Under the pieces are notes generated by a model. That model saw only the letters and a program-made list of their open reading frames with translations. It ran no database searches and was not told where the DNA came from. Positions 1 to 5,972 of a stretch of 9,494 nucleotides of DNA are shown here, one piece after another. Position 1 is the first letter of the stretch. The number at the start of each line of letters is the position of its first letter. The position numbers and the translations under genes are program-made. The DNA comes from Holosporales bacterium (GTDB taxonomy: Bacteria; Pseudomonadota; Alphaproteobacteria; UBA3830; JAIRMZ01): contig JAISRK010000053.1 of NCBI GenBank assembly GCA_031273665.1, positions 1-9,494 on the forward strand. The letters run 5' to 3'.

Positions 1-437
1 CTTTCAAGAAGCGTCCGTTCTATCTGCGTAGCGATATCCGTCTTTTTACCCTGCTGTTCATATGTTCCCCCTCCTAACAGCGCTTCGATCAAAGGATCTA
101 AAAGTCCTTCTTCAATGCGCAGGATTACAAAACTGCTCCACTCTGTAATGTAGAAAATGGCTATAAAAGAGGGGGAAGGGAGCTCTTCGATGTACTTTCC
201 GAAAGGCACAACATAAATACGCTCTTCTTTGGCGTCAATGCCGCACTTGGCTAGAGTGCGTAAACTTACCGTTGTTTTTCTTAAGAATTTGTCAAATACG
301 CCTTTTAAGCTTAAGGCAAGATGTCGGGAGGGGTTGTTTATTTGCTCGCGATTTTCTTTTTTTGCTCCAGCCTCTCGTTTCTTTGAGCCAGAGAAGAATG
401 CAGATAGGCGTGATGAAATTCCTGTCTTCTTAGGCAT
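1..437 (-). CDS. fliM: Flagellar motor switch protein FliM, N-terminal part (3' end outside window)
   Basis: The reverse strand is open from an ATG at 437 to the window edge (145 codons). FliM forms the C-ring of the flagellar basal body, where it links FliG to FliN and normally receives phospho-CheY. The family pattern is visible: a helical stretch with LKGVFDKFLRKTTVSLRTL (residues 44-62), then YVVPFGKYIEELPSPSFIAIF (about 75-95, the 'y.eF...LP.Pt.iavf' core), a hydrophobic strand near 103-107, LLGGGT at 120-125 (usual LFGG.G) and TQIERTLLE at 137-145 (usual TEIE..ll). The start is secure: an in-frame TGA lies at 449-447, AGGAG (447-443) sits 5 nt before the ATG, and there is no other Met in the 145 residues. 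The first 36 residues are Lys/Arg/Ser rich and carry no EIDALL-like CheY-binding peptide. No fliL precedes it. Transcribed divergently from flgF. The identification rests on motif recall, not on a database search. Confidence 0.88.
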   Translation of the reverse strand, partial: MPKKTGISSRLSAFFSGSKKREAGAKKENREQINNPSRHLALSLKGVFDKFLRKTTVSLRTLAKCGIDAKEERIYVVPFGKYIEELPSPSFIAIFYITEWSSFVILRIEEGLLDPLIEALLGGGTYEQQGKKTDIATQIERTLLE

Positions 438-504
438 AAACTCTCCTCATCGCACACACTTTTTTAGCTCTGCTCTCTTAAGGGGCAAAAATAGTCTCGA
501 TTAG

Positions 505-520
505 GTTAACAATTGATTGA
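505..520 (-). promoter_or_regulatory. CtrA-like box upstream of fliM
   Basis: On the minus strand positions 520-505 read TCAA-N7-TTAAC, one mismatch from the CtrA consensus TTAA-N7-TTAAC of alphaproteobacteria. A possible -10 (TATTTT, 493-488) follows toward fliM, with no good -35, as is usual for CtrA-activated promoters. In Caulobacter CtrA drives early flagellar genes, including the fliLM operon. The same stretch is also within one mismatch of the IHF consensus WATCARNNNNTTR on the minus strand, and IHF commonly assists sigma-54 promoters such as the one at 594-609. The sequence alone cannot decide between these readings, and short AT-rich boxes arise by chance. Confidence 0.35.
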
Positions 521-593
521 CGACATAGACATTTTTTCCTGGCTTGAGGTTTTGGATGGGGAAATATCTATTATTTTTCAATGAGTTACAGAA

Positions 594-609
594 TGGCACG
601 AAATCTGCA
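594..609 (+). promoter_or_regulatory. Sigma-54 (RpoN) type -24/-12 promoter for the flgF operon
   Basis: TGGCACG at 594-600 and CTGCA at 605-609, separated by 4 bp, match the RpoN consensus TGGCACG-N4-TTGCW at every defined position except C for T at 605. The invariant GG and GC pairs have the required 10-bp spacing. Initiation would fall near 619-621, giving a leader of about 25 nt before the flgF ATG at 645; GAAGG at 631-635 is the likely ribosome binding site. In Caulobacter the rod and ring operons are sigma-54 dependent and need the activator FlbD, so position and gene content both fit. I could not pick out an activator binding site with confidence. Confidence 0.8.
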
Positions 610-644
610 CGTACAATAACATTTAGTGTGGAAGGTGAACGTGT

Positions 645-1364
645 ATGGATAGCGGATCTCTTGTCGCTCTTTCCCAACAAAGGGCATTGCAGCGTTCAAT
701 GGAAGTTGTCGCGCAAAACCTCGCTAATGCTAATACCGAGGGGTATAAAAGCGAGAAGTTGTGCTTCAAGAACCTTATTAAAAAAGCGAGCGTTAATCAT
801 GATCTGTCTTACGTCGTAGAACGTGGCGCCCTCCGCGATTTCTCGGAAGGACCTGGCAAGACTACCGACAATCCTTTGCATTTAATGATTCATGGTACGG
901 GGTTTTTCCCTATCCAAACAGAATGGGGAACCTACTACACCCGTTGTGGTGTATTTGAACTGAATGCCGAATTAGAGATCGTCACAGCGTCTGGAGATCC
1001 CCTGCTCGCAGAAGATGGCCTGCCTATCGTTGTCCCAGAAGGTACCAAGAACATAACAGTGGCGCGAGATGGCACGATCTCAGCAGATCAGCACGTTATG
1101 GGCAGAATAAAAGCACACACCTTCAAGAACGAACAGAATCTCGTTCCGGAAGGACATAATTTGTTCAGCGCTCAGGAAAAGCCCGTTGTGAATAATAGCG
1201 CAGAGATTCTACAAGGGATGGTCGAGCAATCCAACGTAAATCCTATTTACGAGATGACGAGAATGATCGAGATTCTGCGCCGTTACCAAGAAATTCAACA
1301 CGCTATGAATTCTCACAAAGAGCGGCAAGACAATTCTATAGATCGTTTAGTAAAGATTATTTAG
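645..1364 (+). CDS. flgF: Flagellar basal-body rod protein FlgF
   Basis: FlgF is a proximal rod protein of the flagellar basal body, exported through the flagellar type III apparatus and therefore without a cleaved signal peptide. The product has 239 residues, close to the usual 240-250. The N-terminal rod signature is at residues 6-38 (ALSQQRALQRSMEVVAQNLANANTEGYK), the central GTGFFPIQ (usual GdGFFvVq) plus YYTRCGVFELN are at about 85-105, and the C-terminal helix carries VEQSNVNPIYEMTRMIEILRRYQ. Its length and single-domain core, the VNPI..MT..I...R.YQ end and its place directly before flgG favour FlgF over FlgG. It is the first gene of the flgFGAH operon, about 25 nt downstream of the predicted start of the sigma-54 promoter. 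Several core residues differ from the common form (Pro in GFFPIQ, Cys in TRCGVF), without disruption. Confidence 0.93.
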   Translation: MDSGSLVALSQQRALQRSMEVVAQNLANANTEGYKSEKLCFKNLIKKASVNHDLSYVVERGALRDFSEGPGKTTDNPLHLMIHGTGFFPIQTEWGTYYTRCGVFELNAELEIVTASGDPLLAEDGLPIVVPEGTKNITVARDGTISADQHVMGRIKAHTFKNEQNLVPEGHNLFSAQEKPVVNNSAEILQGMVEQSNVNPIYEMTRMIEILRRYQEIQHAMNSHKERQDNSIDRLVKII

Positions 1365-1377
1365 GAGTAAGAGTAAC

Positions 1378-2166
1378 ATGTCTTCCAAGTCTTTAAGCAT
1401 CGCAGCAACTGGCATGTCTGCTCAGCAGCAACGCGTTGATACCATTGCAAACAACATCGCTAACGTGAGTACACCGGGCTTTCGCAAGGCGATGACGCTT
1501 TTTCAAGATTTGATGTATCAAGTGCAGCACGCTGTAGGTGCGCCAACATCAGACGACAATACGTTGGATTTATCTGGCCGCATTCAGGGTTTGGGAGTGA
1601 AGCTCGCCTCTATTGTCCGTTCACATGAGCCCGGCACAATAACAAAAACAGACAGGCCGTTGGATGTGATCGTCGAAGGACGTGGCTTTTTTCAAATAGA
1701 ACAGCCGGATGGAGATATCGGCTATACACGAGCCGGCACATTCGAGGTTAATCCGAATGGCGAGATAACAACCCCAGAGGGGTATCACCTCTCTCCCCAC
1801 ATTACTATTCCCGAAGGGGCTATAGAGATCACCATTAATGGCGATGGTCAGGTTTTTGCAAAAATACCTGGACAAGTAGCCATGCAAAACTTAGGACAGA
1901 TCGAGCTCGCGGCGTTTCCCAACGCTGGCGGGCTAAAGCCTATTGGGCAGAACCTTTATCTGGAAACAAGTGCGTCTGGTTCTCCTATTACCGCTTATCC
2001 CGGGGTCAACGGCATGGGAACAGTTCTGCAAGGGTTTTTAGAATCCTCTAACGTCAATATTATCCAGGAATTAACAGATCTTATTACAGCGCAGCGCATC
2101 TACGAATTCAATTCCAAAGTGGTTGAGACTTCCGATGAGATGATGCAACAGGTTTCTAGGATGTAG
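1378..2166 (+). CDS. flgG: Flagellar basal-body distal rod protein FlgG
   Basis: FlgG builds the distal rod that crosses the periplasm and carries the P- and L-rings. The product is 262 residues, the typical length. Residues 9-36 carry the rod/hook N-terminal motif (AATGMSAQQQRVDTIANNIANVSTPGFRK). DRPLDVIVEGRGFFQIEQPDG (about 97-117) and GYTRAGTFEVNPNGEI follow, and the end has GFLESSNVNIIQELTDLITAQRIYEFNSKVV, the classic FlgG C-terminal D0 helix. Its ribosome binding site AGGAG overlaps the flgF stop codon (TTTAGGAG), so translation of the two is likely coupled. No cleavable signal is expected or seen. Confidence 0.96.
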   Translation: MSSKSLSIAATGMSAQQQRVDTIANNIANVSTPGFRKAMTLFQDLMYQVQHAVGAPTSDDNTLDLSGRIQGLGVKLASIVRSHEPGTITKTDRPLDVIVEGRGFFQIEQPDGDIGYTRAGTFEVNPNGEITTPEGYHLSPHITIPEGAIEITINGDGQVFAKIPGQVAMQNLGQIELAAFPNAGGLKPIGQNLYLETSASGSPITAYPGVNGMGTVLQGFLESSNVNIIQELTDLITAQRIYEFNSKVVETSDEMMQQVSRM

Positions 2167-2176
2167 GTGCTTATAA

Positions 2177-2848
2177 ATGATGAAATACATGGGAATATTG
2201 CTCTGTCTGTTTTTTCATGCATCAGGATATGCTGATATCGTTGTGCACGGGCAAGAAGTGCGGCTGAGCGATCTTTTCGAGCTGCCAGAGGAGGTACAAG
2301 ATGCCGTCGTCATGCCTGCGCCCTCTCGTGGACAACGTCAAGAGATTCCCGTCACTTTTCTCAAAATATTAGCACGTCAGTACCGCTTGTTATGCACGAA
2401 TCTGCGCTCAGTATGGATTATGCGTGGAGAAGACGAGCCAGCGCCAGAGTGCGCTGTGGATACCGTGAACGTGCCCGTTTTATCAATTCCTAAACAGGCC
2501 GGTGAAATCATTCGAGCAGAAGACATTGCATTGGCGCATGTTTCAGCGCGTCTCGTTAAACGAGAGGTGGTTCAAGATCCAGAAGAGATCATCGGGAAAG
2601 TAGCGCGTATTGCCATGCGCGCTAGCGTTCCAGTTCGTTCCATAGATCTTCAAAAACCCGTTATGGTGAAACGGCATGCTCCCGTCGTTTTGCGTGTACA
2701 AATGCAGAATTTACTCGCAACTGTACGCGGCAAAGCTCTCGAAAACGGAGGATATGGCGATGTTATCCGTGTCGTAAATACGCAATCCGGGAAAGTTATA
2801 GAAGGCACCGTGTATGATGACAATATTGTTGACATTGCACCGATTTAA
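2177..2848 (+). CDS. flgA: Flagellar P-ring assembly chaperone FlgA
   Basis: FlgA is a periplasmic chaperone needed for FlgI (P-ring) assembly around the rod. The 223-residue product starts with a short Sec signal peptide (hydrophobic residues 6-15, probable cleavage after the GYA at 17-19). The C-terminal half is an SAF/FlgA domain: VNVPVLSIPKQAGEIIRAEDI, then EIIGKVARIAMRASVPVRSIDLQ, then VQMQNLLATVRGKALENGGYGDVIRVVN and a GKVIEGTV end, the hallmark of FlgA (GY.GD.I.v.N..S...v.g.V). The less conserved N-terminal part fits alphaproteobacterial FlgA. AGGTG at 2165-2169 precedes the ATG by 7 nt. Ten bp separate it from flgG and one base from the favoured flgH start. Its partner flgI is not in this window. 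Confidence 0.9.
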   Translation: MMKYMGILLCLFFHASGYADIVVHGQEVRLSDLFELPEEVQDAVVMPAPSRGQRQEIPVTFLKILARQYRLLCTNLRSVWIMRGEDEPAPECAVDTVNVPVLSIPKQAGEIIRAEDIALAHVSARLVKREVVQDPEEIIGKVARIAMRASVPVRSIDLQKPVMVKRHAPVVLRVQMQNLLATVRGKALENGGYGDVIRVVNTQSGKVIEGTVYDDNIVDIAPI

Positions 2849-2849
2849 A

Positions 2850-3620
2850 ATGGCTTCTGCGAAGCGGTTGCAGATTCTCCTCGAATGGTTTGTTCTAGGA
2901 GGTGCCCTGCTTTGTCTTAGTGCCTGTGTAGGGCTGAAAGAGCGTATCGAGATGATCGGCGCTAAACCCCAGCTCACAGGAATACGCAACCCAACGACAT
3001 CGCCAGATTATCAGCACGTCACTATGCCGATGCCACGACCTGTATCAGTGCAAAGAATGCCCAATTCTTTATGGCTAGCAGGCTCTCGGTCCTTTTTCAA
3101 AGATCAGCGGGCATGCCGCGTAGGAGATATTCTTACCGTAAAGGTAGAACTCGAGGACAAAGCGGATCTGCAGAATAACACCACTCTTCATCGCGATCAC
3201 GTCGAAAAAGTGAATGCGAGCGGCTTTGTCGGGAAAGACGGGGGCCTTCTCAAAAAAGTGATGCCTGTGGGAGCAAAAGGGCAAGATCTCCTCAATGTCG
3301 TAAGCACCCCGCAACACAACGCGACTGCGAAAATCAATCGCTACGAAAAAATTACAACACACGTGGCCGCAACGGTTGTTCAGGTATTACCAAACGGCAA
3401 TTTGGTGATCTTCGGACGCCAAGAGTTTAGGGTCGATCGAGAATGTCGCGAGCTATTAATCGCCGGTATTGTGCGTCCAGAAGACGTCGACTCGGATAAT
3501 ACGATCCCTTATAACCGTGTCGCAGAAGCCCGTATCTCTTACGGAGGAAGGGGCGCTATGTCCAACACGCAAGAACCGCGTTATGGCACGCAGCTGTTGG
3601 ATGCGCTCTTGCCGTTTTAA
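2850..3620 (+). CDS. flgH: Flagellar L-ring lipoprotein FlgH
   Basis: FlgH forms the outer-membrane L-ring bushing. The product (256 residues from this start) has a lipoprotein signal peptide with lipobox LSAC, lipidated Cys at residue 26 and Val at +2, compatible with the outer membrane. The family core follows: NSLWLAGSRSFFKDQRACRVGDILTVKVELEDKADL, then KINRYEKITTHVAATVVQVLPNGNLVIFGRQEFRV, and the end IAGIVRPEDVDSDNTIPYNRVAEARISYGGRG. The alphaproteobacterial variant is indicated by FFKDQRA and the DALLPF end. Start choice is open. An in-frame ATG at 2814, with GAAGG 8 nt upstream, would overlap flgA by 35 bp and put the Cys at residue 38. The ATG at 2850, one base after the flgA TAA, gives a standard-length signal peptide but has no clear Shine-Dalgarno and would depend on coupling. 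I favour 2850 on signal-peptide grounds. Confidence 0.92.
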   Translation: MASAKRLQILLEWFVLGGALLCLSACVGLKERIEMIGAKPQLTGIRNPTTSPDYQHVTMPMPRPVSVQRMPNSLWLAGSRSFFKDQRACRVGDILTVKVELEDKADLQNNTTLHRDHVEKVNASGFVGKDGGLLKKVMPVGAKGQDLLNVVSTPQHNATAKINRYEKITTHVAATVVQVLPNGNLVIFGRQEFRVDRECRELLIAGIVRPEDVDSDNTIPYNRVAEARISYGGRGAMSNTQEPRYGTQLLDALLPF

Positions 3621-3746
3621 ACATAGGAAAAATCACGTCGATCATAGAGACTATTTGAGAACTCTGGGCTTTCCATCTAACGACAGGAACGCTGAAAGAG
3701 GGTAGGATGGCAGCAGCCTATTACCAGAACGAGAGGGGACAAACGG

Positions 3747-4766
3747 ATGGCGTTGCGCGTAGCTATTAATGGATTTGGTCGTATTGGACGCCTTGTTCTC
3801 CGCGCTATCCAAGAAACACGTTGCACGGACATTCACGTTGTTGCGATCAATGATATTATCACGTCAGAAGCCGCTGTATTCTTGCTTAAGCACGATTCTG
3901 TACATGGCACCTTGCGTGCCGATGTGCAGCTACAAGACCCTTGTACCCTACGCATTAATAAGACCTCCATTGCCTTAACTGCTATAGCAAACCCAGAAGA
4001 GCTTCCCTGGAAAACGCATGCCGTCGATATGGTTTTTGAATGCACAGGCCGTTTTACCAAGCGTTCTGAAGCGGCGCGCCATCTCACGGCGGGAGCTGCT
4101 CGTGTCCTAATCTCTGCTCCAGGACAGGAAATGGACTATACAACGGTTTATGGCGTCAATCATGCTGGACTCTCCGCACACCACAAGATCGTTTCAACTG
4201 CTTCTTGTACCACGAATTGCCTAGCTCCCGTCGCACTCGTCCTGCATCAGGCTTTTGGCGTAGAAAAAGGGTATGTTACAACGGTACATGCCTACACAGG
4301 GGATCAGCGCACTATCGATGCTGCGCACAAAGACCTTCGACGCGCGCGTGCGGCAGCTGTGAATCTGATTCCAACGTCCACAGGAGCGGCAAAGGCTGTG
4401 GGATTGGTTATCCCCGCCTTAAAGGGAAAACTAGATGGCACCGCCATTCGCGTGCCCACCCCCAACGTTTCTCTTATTGAGGGTGTATTCCTCTTAGGCA
4501 GGTCTGTAACGGTTGCAGATGTTAATAATGCATTCATTCGCGCCGCAGAAAGCGATCTAAAGGATATTCTCGCCTTATCGGACGAACCGCTGGTCTCCAG
4601 CGATTTCGTGCATACCTCTGCAAGCGCTACGGTAGATTTATTAAGCACACATGTCGTCGCGGATTCTCTTTGCCGCGTTATGGCTTGGTACGACAACGAA
4701 TGGGGATTTGCGTGCCGCATGTTGGATGTCGCGCGCGCTTGGACCTCTTGCGAGAAATCCTCATGA
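3747..4766 (+). CDS. gap: Glyceraldehyde-3-phosphate dehydrogenase, type I
   Basis: This cytoplasmic glycolytic/gluconeogenic enzyme oxidises glyceraldehyde-3-phosphate to 1,3-bisphosphoglycerate with NAD+ and phosphate. The 339 residues match the usual 330-340. The Rossmann motif INGFGRIGR is at 7-15; Asp36 after VVAIN is the usual NAD-preferring acidic residue. STASCTTNC holds the catalytic Cys154, with its partner His181 in HAYTGDQ. PTSTGAAKAVGLVIPALKGKLDG, the RVPTPNVS phosphate-binding region and a C-terminal WYDNEWGF complete the family pattern. GAGGGG (3733-3738) sits 8 nt before the ATG. The gap of 126 bp after flgH contains no clear terminator; TTGAGA at 3655-3660 could be a -35, but its -10 partner is poor. 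The usual neighbour pgk does not follow; a thioesterase gene overlaps its stop instead. Positions 192-193 are Ala-Ala where many NAD-specific enzymes have Leu-Pro. Confidence 0.97.
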   Translation: MALRVAINGFGRIGRLVLRAIQETRCTDIHVVAINDIITSEAAVFLLKHDSVHGTLRADVQLQDPCTLRINKTSIALTAIANPEELPWKTHAVDMVFECTGRFTKRSEAARHLTAGAARVLISAPGQEMDYTTVYGVNHAGLSAHHKIVSTASCTTNCLAPVALVLHQAFGVEKGYVTTVHAYTGDQRTIDAAHKDLRRARAAAVNLIPTSTGAAKAVGLVIPALKGKLDGTAIRVPTPNVSLIEGVFLLGRSVTVADVNNAFIRAAESDLKDILALSDEPLVSSDFVHTSASATVDLLSTHVVADSLCRVMAWYDNEWGFACRMLDVARAWTSCEKSS

Positions 4767-5188
4767 TCTCGGTATCCCAAGAAAATCCGATGACCGTAAC
4801 GCATCGTTTTCCTTGCCGGGTCTATTATGAAGACACAGACGCCGGCGGGATCGTCTATCATGCCAATTATCTGCGATTTACGGAACGCGCACGGACGGAG
4901 TTTTTACGAGAGCATGGAATACATCAGCACACATTAGCGCAAGAACATGGTGTCCTATTCGTTGTCGCCAAGTGCAGCATGACGTATATCGCTCCTGCGC
5001 ATCTTGATGATTGGCTGGAGGTACTAACGAGTGTTCATTCCAAGAGTCCCTTGCGACTCATTTTAACGCAAGATATCGTCCGCACCCGTCAAAAGATTTT
5101 CACATCGTTAGTAACATTGGCCTGTATCAACACATCTGGGCGCGCATGTCCCTTACCTGCGTGCATCAATAAAATCATCCAAAATTGA
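4763..5188 (+). CDS. ybgC: YbgC-type acyl-CoA thioesterase (hotdog fold)
   Basis: This is a cytoplasmic hotdog-fold hydrolase of the YbgC/4-hydroxybenzoyl-CoA thioesterase family, which cleaves acyl-CoA (in E. coli short-chain and malonyl-CoA were studied; substrates vary). The 141-residue product carries YYEDTDAGGIVYHANYLRFTERAR at 21-44, in which Asp26 is the expected catalytic residue and His33 lies nearby, and then FVVAKCSMTYIAPAHLDDWLEV in the conserved middle strand region. The start at 4763 overlaps the gap stop as ATGA, favouring translational coupling; the next in-frame ATG (4790) would also leave a complete domain. The upstream in-frame ATG at 4670 lies inside gap and is rejected. 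In many proteobacteria ybgC heads the tol-pal operon; here no tol gene is adjacent, so a cell-envelope role cannot be argued from context. Confidence 0.92.
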   Translation: MISVSQENPMTVTHRFPCRVYYEDTDAGGIVYHANYLRFTERARTEFLREHGIHQHTLAQEHGVLFVVAKCSMTYIAPAHLDDWLEVLTSVHSKSPLRLILTQDIVRTRQKIFTSLVTLACINTSGRACPLPACINKIIQN

Positions 5189-5249
5189 GAAGCCTTTATC
5201 CTGCAATACCTAGACTTTTCTCTAGTTATCTTTTATCAAGAGAACGTAC

Positions 5250-5325
<76 letters not shown>

Positions 5326-5340
5326 TCTACTGTCAGGACT

Positions 5341-5907
5341 ATGCCTAAGATCATTGCGGGACGGCATAAGGGGCGCCTCTTAAAAGTGCTCGGAGGAAAT
5401 TTAGCCTTGCGTCCAACGCTTGGACGTATACGGCAAATTATATTTGACCTTCTTGGGCCATTTTATTTCCAAACCGCTCCACGTGTGCTCAATGGCTTTG
5501 CGGGTACAGGCGCCCTGGGGCTGGAAGCGCTTTCACGAGGCGCGCGTCATGTCACGTTCATTGAAAAAGACCCAGCAAGCGCGCAATTATTGCAACAAAC
5601 CATCGCTCTTTGGCAAGAAGAAGCTCACACCACTGTCATTACGGGTGATTTTTTTGCACATATTAAAATCCCCGGAGGAGCGGACCTGATTTTATTGGAT
5701 CCACCGTACCAAAAAAACATGCAGCGCCGTATTTTTGTCGCATTATCGTGTGCTTCTTGGGTCACGCCTCATACATTGGTCGTATTGGAAACAACTCGCA
5801 ATAATCGCAGTTCTCTGCCTCCTGGTTGGCACGTTCTGAAACATCGCACGCATGGCCCTGCACAAATTTTGGTGTTGCAAAAAGTTGTTCTTGACAATGT
5901 GCTGTGA
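5341..5907 (+). CDS. rsmD: 16S rRNA (guanine(966)-N(2))-methyltransferase RsmD
   Basis: RsmD methylates N2 of G966 in 16S rRNA on the assembling small subunit using S-adenosylmethionine. The 188-residue product shows the family order. MPKIIAGRHKGRLLKV opens it and RPTLGRIRQIIFDLL (24-38; usual RPT.dRvre.lFn.L) follows. The SAM-binding motif I GFAGTGALGLEALSRGA is at 52-68, Glu75 in FIEKD is the ribose-binding acidic residue, and motif IV DPPY at 120-123 is the amino-methyltransferase signature. The residue before motif I is Asn51 where Asp is usual (VLDLFAG). The frame extends upstream to an ATG at 5293 inside the tRNA, but that stretch has no family similarity, so 5341 is chosen. The Shine-Dalgarno is poor (AGGA only 2 nt before the ATG). 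Confidence 0.93.
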   Translation: MPKIIAGRHKGRLLKVLGGNLALRPTLGRIRQIIFDLLGPFYFQTAPRVLNGFAGTGALGLEALSRGARHVTFIEKDPASAQLLQQTIALWQEEAHTTVITGDFFAHIKIPGGADLILLDPPYQKNMQRRIFVALSCASWVTPHTLVVLETTRNNRSSLPPGWHVLKHRTHGPAQILVLQKVVLDNVL

Positions 5908-5972
5908 CTTTTATGCCTTCGTAAAATTCTATAGAATGGAAGTCTCTGTTGATTCTCTGTTTAGGATGTGGC

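Noticed and set aside
484..502. Second sigma-54 element on the minus strand facing fliM
   Set aside because: TTTTTGC resembles a -12 but the -24 position reads CGAGACT, which lacks the invariant GG.
229..504. Plus-strand frame of 91 codons within the fliM region
   Set aside because: It lies opposite the fliM coding sequence and has no recognisable motif; the minus-strand frame carries the FliM pattern, Shine-Dalgarno and start.
3707..3724. TGGCAGC in the flgH-gap intergenic region as a sigma-54 element
   Set aside because: The -12 position reads TATTA with no GC dinucleotide at the required spacing.
4304..4861. Minus-strand frame of 185 codons opposite gap and ybgC
   Set aside because: Long antisense frames opposite gap genes are common by codon bias; the translation is low in recognisable structure and has no supporting ribosome binding site or context.
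5210..5234. Small inverted repeat CTAGA/TCTAG followed by a T-rich stretch after ybgC, as a possible terminator
   Set aside because: Only a 5-bp AT-rich stem and an interrupted T run; too weak to call an intrinsic terminator.
5890..5935. CTTGACA near the end of rsmD as -35 of a housekeeping or heat-shock promoter for hflK
   Set aside because: No -10 lies at proper spacing: TAAAAT is 25 bp away, and the TTTAT match to a sigma-32 type -10 is about 2 bp too close and incomplete.
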